NCBI GenBank assembly: GCA_021809845.1
Contig: JAJZJW010000006.1
Coordinates: 52,431-116,430, forward strand
From: a bacterium
GTDB lineage: Bacteria > SZUA-79 > Acidulodesulfobacterales > Acidulodesulfobacteraceae
Reading direction: 5' to 3'
DNA: 64,000 nt
In this document: in pieces, positions 1 to 9,662 of the stretch
How the letters are laid out: every line of letters begins with the position of its first letter
Numbering within the stretch: the stretch's first letter is position 1
Translations under genes and position numbers: made by a program
The notes under the pieces: model-generated
The model's database searches: none
What the model was told of the DNA's origin: nothing
What the model saw: the letters and a program-made list of their open reading frames with translations, nothing else

Positions 1-36
1 TATTTAATTATTTAATTATTTAATTATTTAATTATT
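1..36. repeat. 8-bp AT tandem repeat
   Basis: Four consecutive copies of the octamer TATTTAAT lie at the window edge, just downstream of the hemA stop (hemA is on the minus strand). It is a simple AT microsatellite and may continue beyond the window. Confidence 0.7.
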
Positions 37-44
37 CAGATTTA

Positions 45-1505
45 TTATTTATTTAATTGAATAATTTTATTGTTGTAAAAATGTCCATCGGTTGCGTTAT
101 CCGCATCATCGCCGCCTGTTTCACAGTCTTTTGCGCTAAAAGCTTCTTTTTCAATCGTTTTGTTCTTTTGAGATGTGCCGCTGCTGAGATTTATATCTAA
201 ATCGAAAAGTATTTTAGCTGCTTCCATAAGATTTAATCCGTTAAAATCAACCCCGGATCTTTTAATTTTGGTGATGGGTTCGTGAAGAATCTTATTTGTT
301 ATAGAGTTTACTATTGCTTCTAGATTCTCATCTTTACCATTAATATATTTACATAATTCAGCCGAAAGAATACCGTTAACTTTGTTCCTTAAATTTACAA
401 TTATCGGAACAGCGTTAAGGGAATTTTTCCAATTTATAAAGTCTTCCACTTCTTCGTCTATGAGCTTTTCTGCAAAATCCGCCTCCTGTTGCCTTACATC
501 AAGATTATTCTCAATAATTTTGCCAATATCGTCAATGTCAAAAAGATACACATTGGAAATTTTATTTATTTCAGGGTCAATATTGCGCGGAACAGATATA
601 TCTATAAAAAAAATCGGCCTCTGTTTGCGCATTTTAATGATAGGCTGAATATCTTCGTATTTTATAATATATGAATCTGCTCCGGTTGAACATAATACTA
701 TATCAGCTACCGTCAATATTTTATAATATTCGCTAAAATCAACAATTGTTTTAGAATCGTATCCATCCAGTTCTTCTGCGAGTTTAACAGCCTTTTCTCT
801 TGTTCTGTTTGTGATAAATATTTCACTAACCCCCTGCTTTATAAAATGTTTGGCTGCAATTTTCCCCATCTCTCCTATTCCAAGCAGTAAAACCTTTTTA
901 TTGCTTATATCGTTAAATATTTTTTTGGCAAGTTCCACAGCGGCATAGCTTATAGAAACCGGCGCTGCTGCTATTTTTGTTTCTGTCCTTACCCTTTTAG
1001 CACAGTAAAAAGACTTATGGAAAAGTTTATTTAAAATTAAACCGGTATTTTTAAACTCGCAGGCTTCATTATATGATTCTTTAATCTGGCCTAAAATTTG
1101 CGGTTCACCTATTATCATGGAATCTAAGCTTGATGCAACTTTAAAAAAATGAAGTACAGCTTCAAAATTTTTATATGTATAAAACATATTCTGCAATTCT
1201 TCACTTCCAGAATCATCACCGAATAAATGTTTGATTATAATATTTTTTATGATTAATGCATAGTCGGTATTTTTATTGCCGCCGGAAGAATTAGCAGATA
1301 CCGCGAATATAAATTCAGCTCTGTTGCATGTAGAAATTACTGCGCATTCCTGAATTAACTGTTTTCCGATTTCTTCATTAAATAAACGTTTGATATCAAG
1401 TATAAATCCATTACGCAATTCTTTTGTAAGAATTTTCTTTGACACTTCTTCTCTGTGAATTATGTCCGAAGATTTATGGTTTAATCCAACAATAATAATT
1501 TCCAT
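45..1505 (-). CDS. hemA: Glutamyl-tRNA reductase
   Basis: First committed enzyme of the C5 pathway to 5-aminolevulinate: it reduces glutamyl-tRNA(Glu) to glutamate-1-semialdehyde with NADPH in the cytoplasm. The N-terminus MEIIIVGLNHKSS and the catalytic STCNRAEF segment (nucleophile Cys60) are diagnostic. A Rossmann domain (VLLLGIGEMG, about residues 206-215) and a helical dimerisation domain follow. At 486 aa it is longer than the usual 410-450 aa because of an Asn/Asp-rich C-terminal tail. It lies upstream of the HemX/CcsA-like and SirC-like genes on the same strand only in the sense of a shared locus: those genes are transcribed first, with a 228-bp gap before hemA. The grouping fits siroheme/heme synthesis. 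Confidence 0.95.
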   Translation of the reverse strand: MEIIIVGLNHKSSDIIHREEVSKKILTKELRNGFILDIKRLFNEEIGKQLIQECAVISTCNRAEFIFAVSANSSGGNKNTDYALIIKNIIIKHLFGDDSGSEELQNMFYTYKNFEAVLHFFKVASSLDSMIIGEPQILGQIKESYNEACEFKNTGLILNKLFHKSFYCAKRVRTETKIAAAPVSISYAAVELAKKIFNDISNKKVLLLGIGEMGKIAAKHFIKQGVSEIFITNRTREKAVKLAEELDGYDSKTIVDFSEYYKILTVADIVLCSTGADSYIIKYEDIQPIIKMRKQRPIFFIDISVPRNIDPEINKISNVYLFDIDDIGKIIENNLDVRQQEADFAEKLIDEEVEDFINWKNSLNAVPIIVNLRNKVNGILSAELCKYINGKDENLEAIVNSITNKILHEPITKIKRSGVDFNGLNLMEAAKILFDLDINLSSGTSQKNKTIEKEAFSAKDCETGGDDADNATDGHFYNNKIIQLNK

Positions 1506-1733
1506 ATTAAGTTAGTTTAATTAAATTAATTATAAAAGCAATTATAAGTAAAGTTTAAATATTTAGAGATTAATTAGATATTAAATGAAAATATAATATA
1601 CTTAATATAGCTCTATAATATGAATTAAATAATTAAATATCGTTCACCGATATAAAAATTGAAACAATCATGACTGTTACATATATAGCATTAAAATAAA
1701 CATCATGTTTCCTGCAGGTTCATTTTGTTCCGT

Positions 1734-2627
1734 TTATTTTAATCCGTGAAATTCAGGAAATAAATAAAAGGAAAAACCTACGGTCAATATAATCATAACA
1801 AAACCTGCTATGCTAAGCATAGCCGCCTTATTACCCCTTAAACCTTTTGCGACACGTTCGTGCAGCAAAATTGCGTATATAAGCCATGTGAACAGTGAGA
1901 TGATTTCAATGGGTCTGACCGAAAGCGCGGATTTAAACAAAGCGCTTGAAAGATATATGCCGATTGCTATGCCTACGGTTAGAGCAGGAAATCCTAATTT
2001 CAGACACTGATAATTCATATTATCCAACAATTCCAAATTGTATCCATTACCTAAATTAAAATAATTAAAATTCTTGCGAAAATTAAACAATCTGCCTTCA
2101 TTTTTGCCGCTGCTTTTTTTATTACCGCTATTAATAATTTTTAAATTCTTTTTAAGCTTCAGTTTTCTTTCCTGAAGAATATATATTAAAGATAAAATAA
2201 ATGCAAGGGCGAACAGCGAATCACCTATTAATATAAGAACAATATGCGCTATTAAAAGCCATGAATCTACTTTTAATATAGTTTTAATATCCACGGAAGG
2301 GGCAAAATAAGATATTAATAATGCCGCAATAACTATTGGGGTTGCGTAAATAACAATATATTTAGCTTTGTATAAAAGTTCAAAAAGGATAACTATAAGC
2401 ATAAGTATCCATGAATTAAAAAAAATCATCAGATAGGTAGGTATAACCATGGTAAAATGGTATTTGGCTAAACCTGCAATAACAATTATACTCTGGATAA
2501 AAAAAGTGAAATAGATTAAAAAAATAAAGGAATTATAAGGATTATTTTTCTTGAGATAAAGAACTGCATAGGATAAAAGAAATAATAAAATCGGGATAAA
2601 ATAATAGTTTTTAAAAATCATCTGCAT
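1734..2627 (-). CDS. HemX/CcsA-like multi-pass membrane protein
   Basis: A 297-aa polytopic inner-membrane protein with about eight hydrophobic segments. Its C-terminal part (FTWLIYAILLHERVAKG, then RGNKAAMLSIAGF) matches the end of the CcsA/ResC cytochrome c assembly family. The Trp-rich heme-handling WWD motif that normally precedes this part is missing; in its place is SALSVRPIEIISL. That pattern is typical of HemX-type paralogues, which often sit beside hemA and are thought to affect its level. A basic Lys/Asn-rich loop (about residues 155-185) is probably cytoplasmic. Its start overlaps the end of the SirC-like gene by 10 bp, so the two are translationally coupled. Family is fairly sure; function is inference. 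Confidence 0.75.
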   Translation of the reverse strand: MQMIFKNYYFIPILLFLLSYAVLYLKKNNPYNSFIFLIYFTFFIQSIIVIAGLAKYHFTMVIPTYLMIFFNSWILMLIVILFELLYKAKYIVIYATPIVIAALLISYFAPSVDIKTILKVDSWLLIAHIVLILIGDSLFALAFILSLIYILQERKLKLKKNLKIINSGNKKSSGKNEGRLFNFRKNFNYFNLGNGYNLELLDNMNYQCLKLGFPALTVGIAIGIYLSSALFKSALSVRPIEIISLFTWLIYAILLHERVAKGLRGNKAAMLSIAGFVMIILTVGFSFYLFPEFHGLK

Positions 2628-3268
2628 ACTTCCTCAAGGAAATTGCTTAAAAATAAACTTATATCATTATATTTTTTTTCCTTCACCAAAACAAAAAGTT
2701 CGGAAGAAAGAAGTTTGCCGAATATTTCCTGATTTTTTTTCTGTGGCAAATTCTTCTTTTTTACTTCTTTTCTGACTAAACCTAGGAACTTTACAAAAAT
2801 CGTATATTCTTCTCCGTATATTTTTTCTAAACTTTCTCTGATTTTTCTTGCAAAAAGAGGGCTAAGTCCGCCGGTAAACACGGCTATTTCAAATTCTCCT
2901 CTTGAAACTAAGGCTGGAAGCGTGAATGTGCATAAAGCCGGTTTATCGGCCACGTTTATCAAAATATTTTTCTTTATACATCGTTTATATAATTTTTCTT
3001 CCGTTTTTTTATTTGCTTCGGTGGAAGAAATAGCACAAAAAACTGCAAAAAAACCCTCCTCATCGCCAATTTTATATATGCTTTTAATCCATTTAATTTT
3101 TGCTTTTTTCGCTATATTATAAATTTCTTCTGTAATCTCCGGTGAAATGACCGTGATTATAGCACCTTTTTCAATAAGCCGCTCTACTTTTCTTGATGCT
3201 ACATTTCCTCCGCCGATAACAAGCACTTTTTTTTCAAAAATATTTAAACCTATTGGATAATATTTCAT
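2618..3268 (-). CDS. Precorrin-2 dehydrogenase / sirohydrochlorin ferrochelatase (SirC/CysG N-domain type)
   Basis: A 216-aa protein of the SirC/Met8/CysG-N family, which oxidises precorrin-2 to sirohydrochlorin with NAD+ and in some members inserts iron to give siroheme. The N-terminus carries the characteristic VLVIGGGNVASRKVERL Rossmann loop (about residues 15-31). The central NVADKPALCTFTLPALVSRGE segment with GGLSPLFARKIRE is the conserved core of the family. No methyltransferase domain is fused, so SUMT activity must come from elsewhere. It is the promoter-proximal gene of a minus-strand set leading to the HemX-like gene and hemA, consistent with siroheme or heme d1 supply for sulfite or nitrite reductases. 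Confidence 0.88.
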   Translation of the reverse strand: MKYYPIGLNIFEKKVLVIGGGNVASRKVERLIEKGAIITVISPEITEEIYNIAKKAKIKWIKSIYKIGDEEGFFAVFCAISSTEANKKTEEKLYKRCIKKNILINVADKPALCTFTLPALVSRGEFEIAVFTGGLSPLFARKIRESLEKIYGEEYTIFVKFLGLVRKEVKKKNLPQKKNQEIFGKLLSSELFVLVKEKKYNDISLFLSNFLEEVCR

Positions 3269-3446
3269 AAAAAATTTTTAATCTTATGTATTTTGTTGAA
3301 TTCAAAAAATTGTATGATTGCTTAATTACTTACCATTACCCATTGTTTAAGCTTCTATTTTTCAGGATTTATGTTGAAATAATATTTATCACTTATTATA
3401 TTAATAAATTAAATATAATAATTAGTTGCTGCAACAAGTTATAAAC

Positions 3447-4013
3447 TCATTCCCCAAAAATTTCCGCCGAAAATATATAAATATCTGCATTTTCTTTATA
3501 TGCATCACTTGGCAATCCTGCTTTTTGAGATACCGCTTCTAAAAATTGCGTTTTATTCATATGATATTCAGTTGCCACCTGAGGCAACAAAACACCGTGA
3601 TACGGTCCTTTCATTATATATAAGCCATGCTTTCCTATTATAATTTCATCAAGGCTGCCGATTTTTTCTAAAGGGCTTAAAACGGATATTTCTATGCGGA
3701 TTTTACTAAGCTCAGAAGGCTCAAGAGGCACGAATCTCGGGTCATTAAATGCAGCTTCGTATGCCATATTATATATATTTTTGTAAATTGACTCATTTGA
3801 AACAAAATTTCCTATACATCCTCTTAACTGTTCGCCGTTCAGTTTTAAGGTTACAAAAACTCCTGCTTTTCTCCTCAAATTGTCCGTCAGAGAATTTAAA
3901 AGTTCATCGGAATTCAAGTATCCGTCTTTTTTTCCGTTTAAAGAATCTTCTATAGATTTCCGAGCAATTTTAATCAACTGTTTTTTTTGAGCATCGTTTA
4001 AATTGAATTCCAT
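3447..4013 (-). CDS. amrA: AMMECR1-domain protein (AmmeMemoRadiSam system protein A)
   Basis: A 188-aa single-domain AMMECR1 protein. The family signature LRGCIGNF is present near residue 63-70, followed by the conserved AAFNDPRFVPLEPSEL stretch and EISVLSPLEKI. In many bacteria this domain is encoded with a Memo-domain protein and a radical SAM enzyme; neither partner is in this window, so the gene stands alone here. The biochemical role of the family is not firmly established. The start at 4013 is preceded by a spacer made almost wholly of ATATTTAAA-type repeats. Family assignment is confident and function is left open. Confidence 0.88.
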   Translation of the reverse strand: MEFNLNDAQKKQLIKIARKSIEDSLNGKKDGYLNSDELLNSLTDNLRRKAGVFVTLKLNGEQLRGCIGNFVSNESIYKNIYNMAYEAAFNDPRFVPLEPSELSKIRIEISVLSPLEKIGSLDEIIIGKHGLYIMKGPYHGVLLPQVATEYHMNKTQFLEAVSQKAGLPSDAYKENADIYIFSAEIFGE

Positions 4014-4223
4014 AATTGCATACCTGTTTTAATGTATTTAATATATTTAAAATATATTTAAAATATATTTAAAAAATATTTAAAAAATCTATTTTAAGCT
4101 ATTTATAATAATCATAATAATGCGCAAATGCTTATGCTCTATTTAGTATTATAGTATATTTAAAAATATTTTAAAAATTTATTTGGTTTTATTTAGCTCC
4201 AACAGATTTTATATCAACGTGTT

Positions 4224-4652
4224 TCATGCGATATTATAAGAAAATTCAATATCGGCAGCCTTCTGAAGCATTGCCCAGACACTGCAGTATTTGTCTTTTG
4301 AAAGATGAATTGCCCTATCTACCGCTTCTTTATCTATGTTTACACCTTTAAAATTATAAATAATACTTATTTTAGTAAAAATCATAGGGTGGGATTCTGC
4401 TCTTAACCCTTTGACTGTCACATCAAAGGATTCGATAACCTGTCTTTTCTTATTTAAAATAGATATGATATCCATGGAACTGCAGCCTGCAAGACTCACA
4501 AGAAGGAGCTCCGTAGGTTTTATACCTCCGTCATCGCCGCCTACATCTTTTGATGTATCCATGATTATTTTATAATCCGGATTAGACGAAGAGTATGCTT
4601 CAAATTGCAGATTTTTTATATGATTAATCTTTATCTCCATTGCATTTGGCAT
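4224..4652 (-). CDS. OsmC/Ohr family protein
   Basis: A 142-aa OsmC-family protein, a small homodimeric thiol peroxidase fold that reduces organic hydroperoxides or related electrophiles. The two family cysteines are visible: Cys57 in SLAGCSSMD and Cys123 in DKYCSVWAML. The GGIKPTELLLVSLAGCS motif is the YhfA/OsmC subgroup rather than classical Ohr. The gene is alone between AT-rich spacers of about 210 bp. Substrate is not predictable from sequence. Confidence 0.88.
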   Translation of the reverse strand: MPNAMEIKINHIKNLQFEAYSSSNPDYKIIMDTSKDVGGDDGGIKPTELLLVSLAGCSSMDIISILNKKRQVIESFDVTVKGLRAESHPMIFTKISIIYNFKGVNIDKEAVDRAIHLSKDKYCSVWAMLQKAADIEFSYNIA

Positions 4653-4872
4653 AATAGCTAATCCCCTTCCATCATCTTTTATTATCTACCGGTAAATCGA
4701 ACTATATAAATTTACATATATTTAGCCGGTAGCTATCAGTTATTTTTTATTTATTTTATATATCTGCTATTTATTAAATTTTGTTTATTTATTTTATATT
4801 TTTTGATATTTGCTTGATACTTTCTTTGCGTTTTTTATTTAAAATTAAATTTAACTAATTGAATTAAGTCGG

Positions 4873-5922
4873 TTAGTCAAATTCATTTTTAATATCTCTT
4901 TTAAGAAGCATTTTTATAGCATCATTCGGCTTCAATCCTTCGTAAAGCACTAAATATACAATTTCGGTTATAGGCATATAAATATTTTTTTGTTTTGCCA
5001 ATATATGTACCGATTTAGTAGTAGTAACGCCTTCTGCAATCATTTTCATACCGTGGGTTATTGATTCGAGACTCATTCCTTGAGCAATTTTTAATCCTAC
5101 CGCTCTGTTCCTGCTTAAATCAGATGTGGAAGTTAAAATTAAATCGCCTAAACCGGATAATCCCGCAAAGGTTTGCCTGTCTGCCCCCATAGCTTCGCCG
5201 AATCTTGTAATTTCGACTATGCCGCGGGTTATTAGCGCCGCTCTCGCATTATAGCCCAATTTTAAGCCATCTGATATACCGGACGCAAGCGCGATAATAT
5301 TTTTAAGCGCACCTCCTAGCTCTAAACCTTTTACGTCATTTAGCGTGTATATTCTGAAATTTTGGTTGTTTCTAAAAAAGTTTTTAATATCTGCAAGCAA
5401 TAAATCATTTGAGGATGCTATGCAAACAGCTGTGGGAAAACCTGCAGCCACTTCGGCGGCAAAACTCGGTCCGCTCAGCATAGCATACCTTTCAAGCATT
5501 TTCTTTCCAAATATGTCAGAAAAAACCTCGTGCGGCATTTCCAAAGTATTCAGTCCGACCCCTTTTGCTGTATTTATAAAAATATGTTTGCTAAAATCAA
5601 ACTGGGCATCATGCCGCCTGATTTCCTCAAGCGTACTTTTTAAAGCTAATGACGGAACAACTAAAAATATTATGTTCGCATTATTAAAAACAGGTTCAAA
5701 CGTATCTTCTATAATAATATTTTCTTCTAAAACTATTCCTGGCAGGTAATCAAAGTTTTGCCTATATTGTTTTAATTTTTTGGCAAATTCCGGGTTCCTG
5801 CATTTCAGGTAGACTTTATCCGTATATTTAGCAAAATTAACTGCTAATGCGGTTCCGAAACTTCCTGCCCCTATAATTCCCGGCACAAAATCACCGCTAT
5901 TATTTTTTTTCATAAAATACAC
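4873..5922 (-). CDS. gpsA: NAD(P)H-dependent glycerol-3-phosphate dehydrogenase
   Basis: Reduces dihydroxyacetone phosphate to sn-glycerol 3-phosphate for phospholipid synthesis. The Rossmann motif GIIGAGSFGTALAVNFAK is at residues 16-33; the family motifs NTAKGVG, LSGPSFAAEVA and the catalytic-region stretch GLELGGALKNIIALASGISDGL follow in the expected order. Length (349 aa) is slightly above the usual 330. It lies 39 bp downstream of gyrA on the same strand and could be co-transcribed with it. Start: the second Met (MKKNN, four codons in) is an equally plausible start. Confidence 0.95.
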   Translation of the reverse strand: MYFMKKNNSGDFVPGIIGAGSFGTALAVNFAKYTDKVYLKCRNPEFAKKLKQYRQNFDYLPGIVLEENIIIEDTFEPVFNNANIIFLVVPSLALKSTLEEIRRHDAQFDFSKHIFINTAKGVGLNTLEMPHEVFSDIFGKKMLERYAMLSGPSFAAEVAAGFPTAVCIASSNDLLLADIKNFFRNNQNFRIYTLNDVKGLELGGALKNIIALASGISDGLKLGYNARAALITRGIVEITRFGEAMGADRQTFAGLSGLGDLILTSTSDLSRNRAVGLKIAQGMSLESITHGMKMIAEGVTTTKSVHILAKQKNIYMPITEIVYLVLYEGLKPNDAIKMLLKRDIKNEFD

Positions 5923-5961
5923 CTAAAGTAAAATTTGGAAATTATATTATAATAATAAGAA

Positions 5962-8400
5962 TTAATCCGTCATTTCTTCTGCCTCGTCGGATGCAGATGC
6001 TACAATGGCGTTAGAAACTTTTTCTCCTTCATTTAGCCCTACAAGTCTTACCCCCATTGTATTCCTTCCTATGCTGCGAAGATTAGACGCTTTAATTCTT
6101 ATAATTCGACCCGAAGAAGTTATTAAAATTATATCATTATCTTCTTTTACTTTTAGAACGGCTATAACGTTGCCGTTTCTTTTGCCAGTTTTGATAGCTA
6201 TGAGCCCGCTTCCGCCCCTATTTTGCTTGCGAAACTCCGTCATAGTCGTCTTTTTGCCGTAGCCATTCTCTGTAATACCCACAAGAAAATCTTCTTTAGA
6301 CGTTAGAATATCCATAGAAACAACCGCATCGTCTTTTAAAAGTTTTATTCCTCTTACTCCCATAGCGCCTCTTGCAAGAAGCCTATAATCATTAATGTCG
6401 GAGCAAATTGATTTGCCTAATTTTGTCGCTATTGTTATTAAGGTATCCTTTAAAGAGTTATCAACAATCTTAACGCTTATAACTTCATCTCCTTCTCTAA
6501 GTTTCACGGCTATTAATCCGCCCTTTCTTACATTTGCAAAATGGACCAAGGAGGTTTTTATAATTTGTCCTTTTTTTGTTGCAATAATTAATGAATAGCC
6601 TTCGTCAAAATTTTTAACCGGTACAAAAAATGATATTTTTTCATTTTCTCTTAAATTAAGAAGATTAACTACCGGTTTTCCTTTTGACTGTTTCTGCGTT
6701 TCAGGAATATCGTAAACTTTAAGTTTATATGCTATCCCTAAGTTAGTCAGGAATAGTATGCTGTCGTGAGCCATTGCGCAAAAAGAATCCGTTACAAAAT
6801 CATCTTCTTTTGATTTTATACCTATATGTCCGCGTCCGCCTCTATGCTGAGATTGAAAAGAGTCAAGTTTAATTCTTTTTATGTATCCGCTTCCGGTCAT
6901 CATAACAATCATTTCATCATTGGGAATAAAATCTATTTCATTTACCTCGGCTTCTTCGACAACTATTTTGGTTTTTCTTGGATCCCCAAATTTTTCTTTT
7001 ATAAAAATCAGTTCATCCTTTATAATTTTTACAATAAGATTTTCATTGGCTAATATTTCCTTTAGTTTGTTGACCTTATTTAATATTTCTTCATATTCTT
7101 TTATAAGCTGTTCTCTTTCTAGGTTGGTTATTTTTTCAAGTTTCATATCAAGAATAGCTTGCGCCTGAATATCTGAAAAGTTGTATTTTTTAATAAGAGC
7201 TGCCTTGGCTTCTTTCGGAGATGCGGACATTTTGATTAATTCAATAACATCGTCTATATTTTGAGCCGCTATTCTCAAAGCTTCTAATATATGAAGTCTT
7301 GCCTGCGCTTTTTTTAATTCAAACAGTGTTCTTTTGACTACTACTTCTTTTCTAAAATCAATAAAATGCGAAAGTACTGATTTTAAATTAAGCACCTTAG
7401 GCTGATTGTTTACAATCGCGAGCATAATGACCCCGAATGTTTCTTCAAGCTGCGTATGCGAAAAAAGTTTATTCATCAAAATAGTTTCATTTGCATCTCT
7501 TTTAAGCTCGATAACAACCCTGAGTCCTTCCCTGTCGGATTCATCTCTTAAATCTGATATGCCTTCCACTCTCTTGTCTCTGACAAGTTCTGCAATTTTT
7601 TCAAGTATTTTAGCTTTGTTAACCATATAAGGAACTTCGGTTATAATTATTTTATCTTTTTCGGTATGATATTTAGCTCTTACTTTAACAATGCCCCTTC
7701 CGGTGTTAAAATAGTTTATTATGCCGGAATAGCCGTAAACTATGCCGCCGGTGGGAAAATCAGGCCCTTTCATAAATTTCATAAGGTCATTTATCAGACA
7801 ATCAGGATTGTCCATAAAATACAGTAATGCATCTATAGTTTCGCTTAAATTATGAGGCGGTATATTTGAAGCCATGCCTACCGCAATTCCTGAAGACCCG
7901 TTAATAAGCAGATTTGGGAATTTGGCGGGTAAGATTGTCGGTTCTTTTAATGAACCGTCATAGTTTGGAATAAAATCAACCGTTTCATTGTCTATATCAT
8001 CAAGCATGAAAGAAGACAGTTTTGTCATTCTGATTTCGGTATATCTCATGGCAGCCGGAGGGTCTCCGTCAATGGAACCGAAATTGCCCTGCCCGTCGAC
8101 TAACGGATATCTTAATGAAATGTCCTGCGCCATTCTAACTATCGAGTCGTAAACTGCCGAGTCTCCGTGCGGATGATATTTACCTATAACATCTCCGACT
8201 ATTCTTGCGGATTTTTTGTATGGTTTATTATAATCATTGCCTATTTCGTTCATAGCAAATAAAATTCTTCTATGAACCGGCTTTAATCCGTCTTTGATTT
8301 CAGGCAGCGCCCTTCCGATAATAACGCTCATAGCATAGTCAAGATAAGACTGCCTCATTTCATCTTCAATGTTAATATCGATAATATTATTCTGCTCCAT
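5962..8400 (-). CDS. gyrA: DNA gyrase subunit A
   Basis: ATP-dependent supercoiling topoisomerase subunit that breaks and rejoins DNA. The winged-helix/tower core is intact: [11 protein letters not shown] with Ser81 and Asp85 at the quinolone-determining positions (the drug-sensitive residue types) and catalytic Tyr120 in [10 protein letters not shown]. The C-terminal beta-pinwheel contains a GyrA box (QHRGGRG), which separates it from ParC, and further six-bladed repeats such as QNRGGSG. 812 aa is normal. The tandem-duplicated 42-bp spacer lies immediately upstream. No gyrB is in the window. Confidence 0.96.
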   Translation of the reverse strand: MEQNNIIDINIEDEMRQSYLDYAMSVIIGRALPEIKDGLKPVHRRILFAMNEIGNDYNKPYKKSARIVGDVIGKYHPHGDSAVYDSIVRMAQDISLRYPLVDGQGNFGSIDGDPPAAMRYTEIRMTKLSSFMLDDIDNETVDFIPNYDGSLKEPTILPAKFPNLLINGSSGIAVGMASNIPPHNLSETIDALLYFMDNPDCLINDLMKFMKGPDFPTGGIVYGYSGIINYFNTGRGIVKVRAKYHTEKDKIIITEVPYMVNKAKILEKIAELVRDKRVEGISDLRDESDREGLRVVIELKRDANETILMNKLFSHTQLEETFGVIMLAIVNNQPKVLNLKSVLSHFIDFRKEVVVKRTLFELKKAQARLHILEALRIAAQNIDDVIELIKMSASPKEAKAALIKKYNFSDIQAQAILDMKLEKITNLEREQLIKEYEEILNKVNKLKEILANENLIVKIIKDELIFIKEKFGDPRKTKIVVEEAEVNEIDFIPNDEMIVMMTGSGYIKRIKLDSFQSQHRGGRGHIGIKSKEDDFVTDSFCAMAHDSILFLTNLGIAYKLKVYDIPETQKQSKGKPVVNLLNLRENEKISFFVPVKNFDEGYSLIIATKKGQIIKTSLVHFANVRKGGLIAVKLREGDEVISVKIVDNSLKDTLITIATKLGKSICSDINDYRLLARGAMGVRGIKLLKDDAVVSMDILTSKEDFLVGITENGYGKKTTMTEFRKQNRGGSGLIAIKTGKRNGNVIAVLKVKEDNDIILITSSGRIIRIKASNLRSIGRNTMGVRLVGLNEGEKVSNAIVASASDEAEEMTD

Positions 8401-8420
8401 CTACAGCTTTAACCTCCGAT

Positions 8421-8504
8421 TGATTTTTAATATACAATAATTTATATTTTGCCGTTAGCATTTGATTTTTAACATACAATAATTTATATCTTGCCATTAG
8501 CATT
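8421..8504. repeat. 42-bp tandem duplication in the gyrA leader
   Basis: Two head-to-tail copies (8421-8462 and 8463-8504) of a 42-bp unit that begins TGATTTTTAA and ends GTTAGCATT, differing at three positions (all transitions). It lies in the presumptive 5' leader of gyrA. The unit includes TTTATAT-type A/T blocks that could serve as promoter elements, so the copy may duplicate a start site. Confidence 0.8.
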
Positions 8505-8592
8505 TGCATTAATTAATTATTAAATAAATAAACTAAGTAAACAAATTATGAAAAAAATGTATAGGTTTGCATTTTTCAAACATTAATTACAA

Positions 8593-9660
8593 TTATCCCC
8601 CTATTTTATTCATATAAATATTACCGTCTGTTGTAATATTGTTGTTGTTTTGAAGATTATCGGTTTCGTTTTTATTATTTTTATTATTGAATAAATGCGT
8701 CTGCCGTTTTTTTTGTAATACATCCAATAAATATTTATAGATATTTTCATCAGATGCATTGCTGTTTAAAATTTCCTTTATATCATATTCTTCATCATAA
8801 AAAAGACAAAGCCGCAATTTGCCTGACGCAGTTATTCTTAGTCTATTGCAATCATTGCAAAAATGTTCTGATAACGGGCTGATAAAACCAATGACAGCCT
8901 TATTATTTTTTTGAGCTGAAAAATAATATTCTTTGCTTACAGAACGCTCATCAATCTTTTTAGGTTCAAAATCTTTGTATTCCGTCTTGATTTTATCTAT
9001 AAGTTCTTTTGAAGTAATTGCTTGACTTATATTTTGCCCTATAGGCATATATTCTATAAATCTTAAATTAAACTCGTTTTTTACTGCAAAATTTATAAAA
9101 TTCATCAATTCTTTGTCGTTATCGCCGCGCATCAGCACCGTATTTATTTTAATAGGCTCAAAACCCACCGTTTTTGCAATATCAATACCCTTAAGAACGG
9201 AATCAAGGTTGCCGCCTCGCGTTAATTTGCTGAAAATCTCATTATTTAATGAATCAAGACTTATATTTATTCTTTTAAGTCCTGCATTATATAAATCGCG
9301 TGCATATTTACCCAGAAGGACGCCGTTAGTGGTCATAGCCATATCTTTTATGCCGTCAATATTGTTCAATTTTTCAATAAAATTGACGACACCTTTTCTG
9401 ACAAGAGGCTCCCCGCCGGTAATTCTTATTTTATTTACACCGCGGCTAACCAGTGCATTGACAAATTTTAATATTTCTTCATAGGACAGCATCTCGCTAT
9501 GGCTGAGCAATTGCACCCCCTCTTTCGGCATACAATATACGCATCTTAAGTTGCACCTGTCGGTCAAAGAAATTCTTAAATAGGTAATCTGCCTTCCGAA
9601 ACCGTCAACTAAAAGTTGAGCCGCTTCATTATTATCAATACCAATATCATTAATATCCAT
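8593..9660 (-). CDS. moaA: GTP 3',8-cyclase (molybdenum cofactor synthesis)
   Basis: Radical SAM enzyme for the first step of molybdopterin synthesis, converting GTP to 3',8-cH2GTP, which MoaC then processes. The radical SAM cluster is at CNLRCVYC (Cys36, Cys40, Cys43), and the second C-terminal [4Fe-4S] site is seen in FCNDCNRLRITASGKLRLC. The chain ends with the functional Gly-Gly (MNKIGG), although a roughly 30-residue Asn-rich stretch precedes it. 355 aa is close to the usual 330. It starts 2 bp after the stop of the PBP gene, so the two probably share a transcript. No moaC, moaE or mogA is nearby; molybdopterin could serve formate or sulfur oxidoreductases elsewhere in the genome (it is distinct from FeMo-co). 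Confidence 0.95.
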   Translation of the reverse strand: MDINDIGIDNNEAAQLLVDGFGRQITYLRISLTDRCNLRCVYCMPKEGVQLLSHSEMLSYEEILKFVNALVSRGVNKIRITGGEPLVRKGVVNFIEKLNNIDGIKDMAMTTNGVLLGKYARDLYNAGLKRINISLDSLNNEIFSKLTRGGNLDSVLKGIDIAKTVGFEPIKINTVLMRGDNDKELMNFINFAVKNEFNLRFIEYMPIGQNISQAITSKELIDKIKTEYKDFEPKKIDERSVSKEYYFSAQKNNKAVIGFISPLSEHFCNDCNRLRITASGKLRLCLFYDEEYDIKEILNSNASDENIYKYLLDVLQKKRQTHLFNNKNNKNETDNLQNNNNITTDGNIYMNKIGG

Positions 9661-9662
9661 AA

